DNA of 64,000 nt from Cylindrotheca closterium. Taxonomy: Eukaryota; Bacillariophyta; Bacillariophyceae; Bacillariales; Bacillariaceae. The notes under the pieces are model-generated. The model did no database searches. It was not told where the DNA came from and was given only the letters and a program-made list of their open reading frames with translations. Position 1 is the first letter of the stretch. Every line of letters starts with the position of its first letter. The translations under genes and the position numbers were made by a program. Where the stretch lies: assembly GCA_933822405.4 (NCBI GenBank), contig CAKOGP040001869.1:1-64000 (forward strand), in the 5' to 3' direction. Shown piece by piece: positions 11,387 to 21,683 of this stretch.

Positions 11387-12263
11387 ATTCGGGATCTGCA
11401 GAATCGACTGATCACGAGATATGCTTCGTTTAGTCGTCAAAGCAAAATCCAAGCCGAGACGAAACCATTTTTGACATTAGGCAGTAGTGACCGTAGTTCT
11501 ACATATAGACCTTTTTTTCCTTTTGAGTGATCATTTGTCTATGATGTTTAAAAAAATCAGTCAATCGAAATCGACGATACTGCACGCAGCGAGGCGATGA
11601 TTTGATTGACTAACTCTACAGCACCGGTATAGTTGGCCGATCGTACCATGGAGCCTCCCGGCGCGGAACATACCCCGTTTACTACGTGTACGAATATACA
11701 TATGTAAGATACGGTCTTGCCTCGTCCGTTTTCACAAATGTTTCAACTGGTACACACGAAGGGTCAAACAATACAGTAGCTCATCTCCCCCCTATCGCTC
11801 ACCAGAGAGACTATTGCTAGATGCATTGTTGAACCATTGCCTTCCTTTAAATGTTTCATTGTATTCGCTGCGATTTTTACATTCGGCAATCAGTAGGGAT
11901 GCATATATTAGGGAAAGAATAGAATGATTTTATTTCTGCTTTTTCATTATCCCTACCGGTATTTCGCTCACCAAAGTCAGTTTCAACGCTAATGAAATTC
12001 ACGCAGTATCTTCGAAATTGTAGTATGGCGAGATAAAATGAGTCGAACGAGTCCTCGTTCGACTCATTTTATTCGACCAGGACGACCTTTGACACACACC
12101 TCAAGATCAAAATCAGATTCAAAAGAAACGCGGCGAGAAGAAGCCCCAAATTCAAAATGCTCCCTGCTACAGTATTGCTTGGTGTCTAATCTCGTTGAAC
12201 ATAGATTAAGTCAGTCGGCAGTACCGCCGGTACCGTTATTGATTGCTTCGAATCTGCCATCAC
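11387..12263. other. Intergenic with a perfect 19-bp palindrome
   Basis: No gene seen apart from the palindrome at 12033-12072 and TAC/GTA words (CACCGGTAT near 11622, CTACCGGTAT near 11953, GTACCGCCGGTAC at 12221-12233). A frame from 12038 to 12340 starts inside the palindrome and looks spurious. Confidence 0.55.
12033..12072. repeat. Perfect 19-bp inverted repeat, 2-nt spacer
   Basis: Left arm ATAAAATGAGTCGAACGAG (12033-12051), spacer TC, right arm 12054-12072 exactly complementary. It is the longest perfect hairpin I found in the window. Confidence 0.9.
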
Positions 12264-12689
12264 ATGTCACCGCCAGCTACCGAAACACCGCCGAAGATGC
12301 TTTTGGGACAGTTGTGTTGGAGTTTTGCTGCCCGCACTGACTATGCGACCCCTGAAGATTTTGGAGCTGCAGTTCTACAGTATCAAATGGATATCGTTCA
12401 ACATAGTAACGGTTGGGAGCCTGATGCCATGATTCTACCCTATTGTCGCTTTCGATTCCACTGGGAAGGGTTGCATCGTCAAGAAAACGAAATGATAGAC
12501 AAAAACAACATTGTTGAATCTTCTTCTAGCAAGGGCTTCACGGCGTTGGATTTGATGTACAAGGTTCATCAGATCATGGTTGAAGACTGCAGGCTCATGG
12601 ACCATTGCTTTTTTGAAGGGTTCGACTATGTGAAGGGACCTGACAAGAATACTGGGATTGTTGAGTACGGTGTCTCACAAGGATCCTAG
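12264..12689 (+). CDS. Orphan 141-residue protein
   Basis: Single-exon frame from the ATG at 12264 (MSPPATETPP), 141 residues, no name I can give. It has even, protein-like composition with many aromatics: ARTDYATPEDFGAAVLQYQM, GWEPDAMILPYCRFRFHW, GFTALDLMYKVHQIMVEDC, then LMDHCFFEGFDYV. The last pattern (helix, D-H, aromatic, FEG) looks like a folded domain rather than a chance frame. No signal peptide or membrane segment. An upstream exon cannot be excluded, since the frame stays open a little 5' of the ATG. The neighbour downstream is the K+ channel on the same strand, 509 bp away. Confidence 0.55.
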   Translation: MSPPATETPPKMLLGQLCWSFAARTDYATPEDFGAAVLQYQMDIVQHSNGWEPDAMILPYCRFRFHWEGLHRQENEMIDKNNIVESSSSKGFTALDLMYKVHQIMVEDCRLMDHCFFEGFDYVKGPDKNTGIVEYGVSQGS

Positions 12690-13198
12690 ATACTAGACAC
12701 TAGGAACTAGGGCGGTCGATAACTCTGGGTTTTAAGGGCCATGTCGTCGTGATAAGGATACTTGTAGTGATATTGCCATTTCTAGAATGATTACTATATC
12801 GAGTTGACTGAAAATAACAGCGCTGACGAGGAGCCCGATGGGTACAGTACTATCCCCACCACTTCAGTTCCAAACAGCAAATGACCAAGTCTTTCCAGGA
12901 AGACGATCCATCTTGAAATTGCCACTTCATAGCCTCCTCTGGTTTCTCTTACAATCAAACTTTTCACTCCCCAACACAACTCGTAGTAACTTCCCAGGTA
13001 TCATGATATGTATGGTATCAATATTTCTATTTCATGTGCTTCCGAATATCGTCGACTGGTCGGACTGCACTACTCCTGTAGAAAACCAGTAGGTCCAGTA
13101 CTGGAAGCAGCGGTTCCATCCTTGTGCTTATCGAGGAGGCTCTTCCCTCACCTCTGCAACACGTACCGCAACATTAACCTCCCACTGGAGAACTCGTC
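12690..13198. other. Intergenic upstream of K+ channel
   Basis: No gene seen. GGTACAGTACTATCC near 12840 belongs to the recurring word set. Confidence 0.5.
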
Positions 13199-15273
13199 AT
13201 GGCCCCGGCTTCGTCGACCAACAGTAGACAGTTATCCGTGAATCAAAATCAACGCAGAGGAAGACGACCAAAGAACAAACAAAAAGGAAAAATGGATGGT
13301 GACAGTGAGTTGCAATCCCCAATTCCTCAGAACTACAAAGGAGCAGTCAATTCCCAACACTCCCGGCAGCATTCTGATGCGTCCTCCTCCTTGCCAAAAG
13401 ATGACAAAGCTTCTTCTGAAGGGTTCAGCCTGAAGGAAGTAGATTTACGTATTGAAAGGCTGGCTGGCGGCGGCGGTGTTGAACATAATCGAACAGTTAT
13501 TGTAAGCAAGAGAAAGATTCTTTTGAATCGAATGCTGTATTTGATTCAGATGAAACCTTTCTACGGTTCCAGATTCACTCACATTCATCTTTCTTCATGC
13601 TTTAGCGCCGGAGACCCCATGAAGTCAACGCCATGTCGAATAAACAAAGATGGGAACTAAAGAGGAAACGCTGGTTGAAGCGACTACAATTTTGGAACCC
13701 CACAGATGGTACCGAAGGCTTCTCAGAGGAAGGACATGATATTCCACAATATCGTTTGGAAGGAACTCGAAAGGGCAAGCGATTTCGCAAATCTTTGTTG
13801 TCGCTGATGTGTGGTAGTAATTCTTCTAGCGGGGGCATTGGTATTAGTCACAATCAACGTCTCGCCAGTACATTGCACTGGATGTTCCGAGTAAACTTCC
13901 TATTTTTGTTCACAGTAATGAGCTTGGCTTTTTTCGGATTATGCTTGTTGTTTTCCGCCTTAATCATTTCGGCGGGAAAATTGGATGCCGATTGCATAAA
14001 GATCGGGGGGATATCATTCGGGAACACTACAGCTTCGTTCTTTGCGGATGCCTTTGCGTTGAGTTGGACCACCTTATCTACAGTTGGCTACGGGAGTACC
14101 TATCCTGCTTTAGGGCACGAAAATACAAATGCTACCAATTGCCTGTACATTACTACCATATGCTCCCTTGAGTCATTTATTGGCGTCCTATATTCGGGAT
14201 TTTGTGGAGCCATTCTTTTCGGAAAGGTCTTGCGAATTCAGTCTCATGCCCAAGTGGAATTCTCGGATCCAATCGTCATCCGATATGGAAATGGAATCGA
14301 GGTAACACACCATGACGACGAAGATGACGAAACCGACGAAGCTTTCAAGATCCCATGCCCGGTTTTGGAATTCCGCGTAGTCAACAAGCTCTTTGCTGAA
14401 GATGGAGGAGAAATTATGGACGGAACACTGACAGTAGTGGCGAATGTAGATGCTAACGATTTTGCAGACGATGACCCAGGTTCAACGGATCATTCTGTTA
14501 GCGAAAGATTGTCCCGTGCAGATTCATTCAATAGTAAGGAATCGCGAAAGACGGCACGAAGAAGATCAACATTTGCCAATGCTGCAGGCTCCGCCATTCC
14601 GACGGGAATCAAAGAAATTGGTAGTGGAATAGGAACTGGAATAAAAAATGTTGGAAAAGGAGTTGGTACAGGGATCGGTCATGTAGGGAAAGGCATTGGT
14701 AATGTTGGAAAAGTTGCTGGAAAGGGTATTGGTCAGGGAATTGGTCACATTGGATACGGAATCAATCAAATTGGAAAAATCAGTGGCATTGGCGAATTAG
14801 TGGGAAGGCGAGATTCCACCTTTGACGAACAGGATCCAACTGCAAAGCTTGCGAACAAACGGATGTTCTCCAAAATGCTTATTGAACCAGGTGATCACCC
14901 ATTTTTTAAACGAGTTTGGATAGGAAGACATGTACTCGACGACACATCACCAATTGTAAAACCAAAGGTGAAACGACAAATCAGGCGAAACAAGGGATAC
15001 TGGCCTGTTCGCCTAAATAATCATGAGGGAGTTCGGGATAGTCTTCAGTTCAATCAAATCCTTGTGTCGCTAAACGGAGTGGCAAATGTCAGTGCTTCTG
15101 ATGTTTACGCACAAAAGATTTACGATTTTGTGGACATCAACATCGGCTACCAATTTGTCAACATTTTATACAAGGACAAAGATAAAACTTTGAAGCTTGA
15201 CATTGACCTTCTCAACGATGTTCGGGAACAAAATGGAGGCGGTGGAGAACCCCTCCTTCTGGGAATCGAATAA
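13199..15273 (+). CDS. Inward-rectifier-type potassium channel with glycine-rich insert
   Basis: Exons 13199-13501 and 13606-15273 (104-bp phase-0 intron) give 656 residues. The first 190 or so are basic, Gln/Ser-rich and cytosolic. TM1 is about residues 198-223, the pore helix and filter TVGYGS at 260-265, TM2 about 281-308. The following cytoplasmic part is Kir-like: VEFSDPIVIRYGNGIEV, PCPVLEFRVVNKL, then near the end FNQILVSLNGVANVSASDVY and GYQFVNILYKDKD. Between these halves lies an acidic/Ser stretch and a glycine-rich repeat (about residues 434-500; GIGTGIKNVGKGVGTGIGHV is one piece). Two-TM topology and the C-terminal sandwich favour Kir/KirBac over other K+ channels. It should pass K+ across plasma or organelle membranes. 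The insert is unlike any Kir I know. Confidence 0.87.
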
Positions 15274-15387
15274 TCGAACCTCTCAATCACAAATCTCAAC
15301 GTTTCGACTGCGGCACTCTGCCGTCTTCAGCTGTCTTCAACTATATGCATCTACCCCGACCTTAGACGCGTAGAACTGTGCACTAAA

Positions 15388-16260
15388 TTAATTGACTGGG
15401 AAGTAATCTAACAGTTTTTCGAATCCAGGTTCTAGGATCAAATCTACCCCACACTCCTTCATTGCAAGGCAAAGTTGCGTAGAATCATATGATTTCCCTT
15501 GTTTGACTTGTTCTGCAGCAGCTTCTGGAGTTGCTACGCCCACTCCTTTGCATCCGGCAGCATTTGCTGCTCGAATATCATCTGGAGTATCGCCCACCAA
15601 AATAACGGAAGGTGATGGTTGAATTCCAAGCCGTTTGCAGGCCTCCAAAACCGGAAAGGGGTCTGGCTTTGCTGGACCATCTTCCATACACACGTATGTA
15701 TCAATTATAGATTCTAATGAGTGCTTCTTGATGAACTTTTCGCAATCCTTCTTAGGGCGCCCGGTGACCAAACCCAACACCTTCGATCGCTTTCTAAGTT
15801 CTTCGAGTGTTGCTCGGGAAGGGATTAATGATTCTAGCTCGCAGAGACCAGGTTGACCATCTTTTCCTTGATAAAATCCTTCGAAAGTTTCAGTCACTTG
15901 GTCAAGGGTAAGGTCTTTTTGGCCATTTGGATCACTGTTGATCAAGTCCAAAGATAGCTTCCAATCATTATTGGATCCACCTTTTGCCTTCCAATCTCCA
16001 ACAACGTCATCATTGATGGATGTTGCACCGTACTGGTGACATGTTGAGACGATAGCGGCTCTATAAGATTTAGATACCTCTGCGAGGACACCGTCAACGT
16101 CCAAGAGACAAGTAGTGTATGCAGGGGGCGTCATCTTGATGTTTGTTGTTCCGTTTGTGGTTCTCGAGGATGAATGTGACGGAGAGGCTAAGAAAGTCCC
16201 ACTACATGGAACAGCGTACGCCTGACGGACGGAGGTTTTTGGCGATTTGCCGATTTGCAT
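15388..16260 (-). CDS. HAD-superfamily hydrolase, subfamily IA (TIGR01548-like)
   Basis: Phosphatase-type HAD protein. Motif I is LLDVDGVLAEVSKSYRAAI, followed by the K-GG-NNDW block (KAKGGSNNDWKLSLDL) characteristic of the TIGR01548 set; motif II is VTGRPKKDCEKF, motif III the Lys of GPAKPDPFPV, motif IV VGDTPDDIRAANAAG. Motif I has DVDG (nucleophile Asp and acid/base Asp present). The frame stays open to 16332 but begins there with a non-ATG codon; the first ATG is 16260 (290 residues), and an inner ATG at 16134 sits right before the catalytic domain. The leader between them is basic and Ser/Thr-rich, possibly an organelle transit peptide. The substrate cannot be read from sequence. Head-to-head with the gene starting at 16352. 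Confidence 0.88.
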   Translation of the reverse strand: MQIGKSPKTSVRQAYAVPCSGTFLASPSHSSSRTTNGTTNIKMTPPAYTTCLLDVDGVLAEVSKSYRAAIVSTCHQYGATSINDDVVGDWKAKGGSNNDWKLSLDLINSDPNGQKDLTLDQVTETFEGFYQGKDGQPGLCELESLIPSRATLEELRKRSKVLGLVTGRPKKDCEKFIKKHSLESIIDTYVCMEDGPAKPDPFPVLEACKRLGIQPSPSVILVGDTPDDIRAANAAGCKGVGVATPEAAAEQVKQGKSYDSTQLCLAMKECGVDLILEPGFEKLLDYFPVN

Positions 16261-16311
16261 GCCAGCGCGCAAATCTGGTTGCTTCACATTTTCTTTCGAA
16301 ACAGCGATAGG

Positions 16312-16321
16312 ACGGTACCGT
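16312..16321. promoter_or_regulatory. ACGGTACCGT palindrome between divergent genes
   Basis: A perfect 10-bp palindrome in the 91-bp gap between the start codons of the HAD gene (16260, minus) and the C2-like gene (16352, plus). A shared regulatory role is plausible but unproven. Confidence 0.3.
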
Positions 16322-16351
16322 ATATATTTCAATAGATCATATGCTTTTGCA

Positions 16352-17809
16352 ATGAACGTAGACAGAAACTACGAGCGCGGGAGACAGATATTCGCCCCAC
16401 TGGTCCACGAAGGCACTAGGAAGGAGTCCACTGGGCGGAAGAGTCGTGAGTCGAAACCAATTTATGAAATGTCTCCAGAATACACCACAAAAAAGAAGGC
16501 GTCATCGTTCTTTCACAGCAGCGGTCACCATGCCAATGCTTTGCAGACGAAGCATGATATAGTAGATACAACTATCGTGATCTATGGTCTCTCTGGAATC
16601 ATGTGCGAAAAAGAAATTGAAGAGCCGAAAGCTTCGAAAAGTATGTTTGGAAGGAACAAATCAAAAGGACTCCCACCAGCAGCTACATTCCAAACTCGGT
16701 CAATGGACTCCAAGAACTGGTCCTCGTCCACGTTGTCTTCGAGTGTAGGCTCCGAAGACGGAGGGTTGTTTGCGGAGAGCGACAGCAACCCAGTAACTGC
16801 ACTGGTATCGATCACGACGTCATACTCGGCGCACAACATGGACTATGAAACATTTCTTCCGAGCATTCCTCTGCATTGCCCCTCCATAAATGACCTAACT
16901 GGAAGGTACACGGCTTTATGGCCTGCGTTTATGGAGGGCGAGGCAGCAAAGGATCAATCCTCTTTCAATATTGTTCGAACGATGCAAGAATCTCGAGACG
17001 AGAATGGTAAAGGTCATTTGGACTCAAAGTACATGCACGAAACCGTCGAACTTAGTCTAAGTTTGAGCATGGGGACAGAACTGATACCGTTGGGGACCGC
17101 GGCAATTGTTATAAGTGGTGAAGAAGAAATCGAGGTGAAAATGAATGTTCCGGCGAGAGCATCGGAACAAAAGCAACACAGAAAACACAAGAAAAAGTCA
17201 AAAACCAAATGCTTCAATAAGGATGGGTACTTTTCGAGCGATTTGACGAAACGCTACTTTCTGGAAGAAAATGCAACTTTAAGAATCGGGGTACAAGTGA
17301 TCACAGAAAAAGCGAAGAAAAAGCTTGAAAAGGAACAGAGAAAACAAGACAAGATCGAAGAGAAGATCAAACAGAAGAAGTGGCTGCTGGAACAGGCAGA
17401 GAAGCAACGAGAAGAAGAGGCAAACCGACTAAAGGAGCTACGAGCGAGAATGGAGAGGGTAACTATGGAAAATACGAAACGGAGATTGCGAATGAAGAGA
17501 GAAATATACCATTCCAACTTCGATGACGAGCTCGACGGGGAACCAACGCAACATTTGAACAGCAAAACAAGAAGTACTTCTTTCGCACCGAGTCTAATGT
17601 GTGCTATGCCAAACATGCTTTGTGCTGAAGAGGCGACTATAGAAAACAGGGGGAAAAGCTATACACCTACTGAATCGTTAGCAGATGATTATGAATACGC
17701 CGGATTGGAGTCGACGGTTAGCTCTGTTTCGCATTCGATGTATGAGTCGGAAATGGGGTCAGGTTCCTCCACGGAGAACGAAACATATTTCACTGACTAT
17801 GAGTATTAG
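16352..17809 (+). CDS. C2-like protein with coiled coil
   Basis: Single exon, 485 residues, no family name I can give. Start chosen at the first ATG, 16352. After a basic disordered leader comes a strand-rich domain: DTTIVIYGLSGIMCE, a Ser-rich loop, PVTALVSITTSYSAHN, FLPSIPLHCP, then YTALWPAF, VELSLSLSMG, ELIPLGTAAIVISGEEEIEV and ATLRIGVQVI. This order fits an NT-C2-type beta-sandwich and matches the convergent neighbour at 18023-19651. A long charged coiled coil follows (about residues 310-390, KKKLEKEQRKQDKIEEKIKQ and on), then a Ser/Tyr/acidic tail. A membrane-associated scaffold is conceivable; nothing shows a catalytic site. It converges on its relative across 213 bp. Confidence 0.8.
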   Translation: MNVDRNYERGRQIFAPLVHEGTRKESTGRKSRESKPIYEMSPEYTTKKKASSFFHSSGHHANALQTKHDIVDTTIVIYGLSGIMCEKEIEEPKASKSMFGRNKSKGLPPAATFQTRSMDSKNWSSSTLSSSVGSEDGGLFAESDSNPVTALVSITTSYSAHNMDYETFLPSIPLHCPSINDLTGRYTALWPAFMEGEAAKDQSSFNIVRTMQESRDENGKGHLDSKYMHETVELSLSLSMGTELIPLGTAAIVISGEEEIEVKMNVPARASEQKQHRKHKKKSKTKCFNKDGYFSSDLTKRYFLEENATLRIGVQVITEKAKKKLEKEQRKQDKIEEKIKQKKWLLEQAEKQREEEANRLKELRARMERVTMENTKRRLRMKREIYHSNFDDELDGEPTQHLNSKTRSTSFAPSLMCAMPNMLCAEEATIENRGKSYTPTESLADDYEYAGLESTVSSVSHSMYESEMGSGSSTENETYFTDYEY

Positions 17810-18022
17810 TTCTAGGAATTTGGGTAAGATAACGGCTCTTTCTAGTCTCACAAACCCAACTCGGTCTCTTTAAATTGTGTACCATGATGTATTTTTTAAA
17901 ACGCGACTCAAGAGAAGGTAGGACTTTGTGTATTTGTGTACATTCCTTTCACATTGTGTTTAAAGTTGCAGTATCAGATTGCACGATGACTAAGCAAGAC
18001 GCATACAAAAATTATCTTTAAT

Positions 18023-19651
18023 TTACACTTGTAAGGATGTGTATTGCGCCGGGGGTTCATCTTGATCAAGTATGTCAACAACATGAAGTCCAGTTCTATT
18101 TGCGTACCGACGCAGGGTTTCTTGGGCGTCCCTCAGATCGTCGTATGACTTTTGAGCCATGTCGAATGATGATAATTGAGGCGATCCAGGCATCTCTTGT
18201 TGCAACTGGGCAGAATTGTGAAGAGGTGGTTGCGGAGGAGACGATATTCCGCCTCCTGATGGAATATACCTATCTCCCGACAGCTTCAATTCGTTGACCT
18301 CTTCGTCGACGGCATCGGCAATACCGCAGAATCCACCAAAACAAGACGTGACGAAATTCGACGTCATCTCACACGGATGTTCAATTAGGCTTCGTCGCGA
18401 TGATATATCTGAAGTGAACGAATTTGCTTCAACAGCGATGTCAACAAATTCTATTGGGGGGACTGCCGCATTTTCGTTCTTCAACCGACGACTGCGAGGT
18501 GAAGCTGGTGTCGGGATCGTGAATTCCTCTGGTATGTGGTCTGGTGCGCGATTTGTGTCAATAGCTGGAGGTGCAATAGCTTTTCCTTCTAGTTCTGATC
18601 TTGATTCTTCCACTTTTGATCTGGATACTGCATTTTGATGGTCAATATCGCCCCAGACTTGCCGTTTTGTCTTTCCGATCTCGTCTGCTTTGGTATCGAC
18701 ATGTGCGCGCAGAACAGCATCGGGCGAAAGGTTGAAAAAGTAATCGTCGAAGAACGAAATGCCCCCCGGCTTCTTGGAACTAAAAAAGGGGACTAGTTGT
18801 TTGTTCTTCTTGTCGTTCATTTCATCCATTGGCCTCATAGTCAAATCTACGTCCTCCCCTAATGCTGATTTACCATTCACAACAAGAGTTGCAATTCCAA
18901 GTGGTAGCTTGGTATCTTCACATTTCAAGCCAATTACCATTTTGACAATTTTGGGATGAAATTTGCCATCGTTCGTTGCAGAATCATCATCCCTAGAGTT
19001 GGCAATTTCTCTCTGAAGTTGAAGGGAAAAGTGGAGTTGTCGTTTGTCCCGACTACGTTCGCCTTCTACACCAGCCCAAAGCAGTTTTGAGTTGGGTGAT
19101 TCGTGGTCCACAGAGAAAGGCATACTAACTGCAAGTTGATGTCCACTGCTTAAAAGAGAAGCATACCCAGTGATTGCGGGCCTTTCGCTTTCTTTCATTT
19201 TTCTCTTTGATCCCTTTTGAATTGAGATACCCGTCAGGCTATCAAGAGTTACTCGAACGTAAAAGTTCTTTCCACTTGCAATTTTGTTTGTGGGTGGAAC
19301 AAGACTCAATGAAGTTTCGGTGGGGGCTTGGAGCTTGCTCGACCTTTCAGCAGATTGAGGAAGTGATCTACTGCGTCGGTGTATCAGACTTGATCCTCTT
19401 ATAAGTTCTCTTCGCAACGACGAGAATTTGGAGTCTTTCTTTTCACCCGTTCCACTTGATTGCATGCTTGAAAACGACCTTCGATGGCCACCAGCACTCG
19501 ATTTGCTTCTTCGCCGCTCGAACATCTGTACTGGTTGAGTCAGTACTCTTCGATGAAACGCAGCAGGTTTTGGCATCGTCGCCTTGGGTGTCAAGACGGA
19601 GTCAGTGGACGTGCTCGTTGGCTTTGGAGGTCTCTTGGATGCTTTCACCAT
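18023..19651 (-). CDS. C2-like protein with disordered tails
   Basis: Single exon, 542 residues; ATG at 19651. The first 120 residues are basic and Ser-rich with RRSxS-type sites (RRSKSS, RRSFSS, RRSRSLPQ), likely phosphorylated. The domain then runs FYVRVTLDSLTGISIQKGSK, ITGYASLLSSGHQLAVSMPF, SKLLWAGVEG, LHFSLQLQREI, KMVIGLKCEDTKLPLGIATL, VVNG and AVLRAHVDTK, the same block order as in the neighbour at 16352-17809 (GL-GI, P-L, LWPA, LS-L, LPLG-A-LVV-G). The C-terminal half is disordered, with FVTSCFGGFCGIADAVDEEV as a short hydrophobic segment and a final helix. Function unknown. The two convergent genes look like an old inverted duplication. Confidence 0.8.
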   Translation of the reverse strand: MVKASKRPPKPTSTSTDSVLTPKATMPKPAAFHRRVLTQPVQMFERRRSKSSAGGHRRSFSSMQSSGTGEKKDSKFSSLRRELIRGSSLIHRRSRSLPQSAERSSKLQAPTETSLSLVPPTNKIASGKNFYVRVTLDSLTGISIQKGSKRKMKESERPAITGYASLLSSGHQLAVSMPFSVDHESPNSKLLWAGVEGERSRDKRQLHFSLQLQREIANSRDDDSATNDGKFHPKIVKMVIGLKCEDTKLPLGIATLVVNGKSALGEDVDLTMRPMDEMNDKKNKQLVPFFSSKKPGGISFFDDYFFNLSPDAVLRAHVDTKADEIGKTKRQVWGDIDHQNAVSRSKVEESRSELEGKAIAPPAIDTNRAPDHIPEEFTIPTPASPRSRRLKNENAAVPPIEFVDIAVEANSFTSDISSRRSLIEHPCEMTSNFVTSCFGGFCGIADAVDEEVNELKLSGDRYIPSGGGISSPPQPPLHNSAQLQQEMPGSPQLSSFDMAQKSYDDLRDAQETLRRYANRTGLHVVDILDQDEPPAQYTSLQV

Positions 19652-21018
19652 TTCGTTGGAGCTGAGCTGCTGTGAATTCTGCCTTCGAAATTAGAGCAAG
19701 GATCAGATCAAGAGGTGTGGATAGTTTGTCGTCATCTTGTGAGCCCGGTTACCTTTGAATGCCAAGTTACTTAAGGCTGATTTCGAATTTATCCCGCGTG
19801 CTCGCGCAAAGCCGCAAAGTACTGAAAACACCGTGGGCAAAAAATCGCTTCTATCGCTGTTTTTTCGAAAAGCGAGTCGTCGCACGCTAAACAGTCTATC
19901 ATCTGTCCTCCTGGGTTTGGTACCGGTCGGTACGTGTTCCGGTAGGGTAGTAATGTGGCTTGTGGAAGACGGACGACAGCATTTTAAGTACCGTACCTAC
20001 CGGTACATTCGTCATGTGTCAACAGAATACTGGTAGACATATTATACTGTAGCAATGTTGAACGTAGAGGTACAATCGATGTTAACCATAAGGCTATTAC
20101 CAACCCTTGACAATCCCGCACAAAAGCCATGATTCCATTGAATTTTTTATTTACACACTCCTGTGAGCTGTATGACACCCGCCTTCGGTTGGAATCTTCT
20201 TGTGGAAGGGAAGAGATTACTTGTTGCAGATCCACCCCCTGATGTACTGCAGAAAGCAACCGAACGGCGCTGATGTTTTCTGTGCGAATTTAACTTCTTC
20301 GCGAATCCGTTGATTCATTCGATATATCATTCAAGAAGCTGTGCCCATATTCCGCACATTGCTCCCCACCAGAAAGCGAGATTGATTTCCAAGGTCCGAA
20401 TACTTCTGATTACTGAATGTGAGTTTGACCCCAAGTCTGGAGATCTTCATCATTATTCATATGTTTGGTGGCGATGACGAAAGATTTTTCTCTTGAATTC
20501 TTTTCCTTCCGTGAGAGCAAGAAATATGCTTAAATTTCCATTCCCCCGTCAATTTTTTTTCGCACTGAGTGCTACCGGTACTATTCTTGAAGGTGAACTC
20601 ACTGCCTTTTCCTATTGTATTTTATTCAGACAATGTAGCATTCCATACACAGGACGAGTACAAGGCTTGAAATGTAGAAAGAGTGATTGTATCTACCTTC
20701 TAGGCTTCGAGATCTCATGTTTTCATAAAAATAGAAGGATCAGTGGCTAGCATCGTTACCTAAGCTTCCTACAGTGCGATTAAGGCCATGACGCAATCGA
20801 TGCTGCACGAACAAAAGTCGCTCGCTCGTGCTAAATGAAAAAAGGTATTCAAACACTACGGGATATATACTATAAAGCGTAATTATTGATTATTGTTACA
20901 AAATATTCAAGGATTCCCTGTAAACAGTTGCGTGAATGCAACAAGCCTTTTGCTTTTGGTAGACCTCGTCCTAGTACTGGTAGGCCATGGGAACCAAGAC
21001 AAGGGAAAAAAAAAAGAT
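19652..21018. other. Long intergenic region, no gene seen
   Basis: About 1.4 kb with only short unsupported frames. It holds TACCGG words near 19920, a cluster at 19988-20006 and CTACCGGTACTA at 20572-20583. The last 100 bases contain an A/T run just after the H4 stop. I did not find a classical metazoan-type histone 3' stem-loop. Confidence 0.55.

Positions 21019-21683
<665 letters not shown>

Noticed and set aside
19755..20036. 93-codon frame in the large gap
   Set aside because: Contains the TACCGG word cluster in its 3' part and has no protein-like order.
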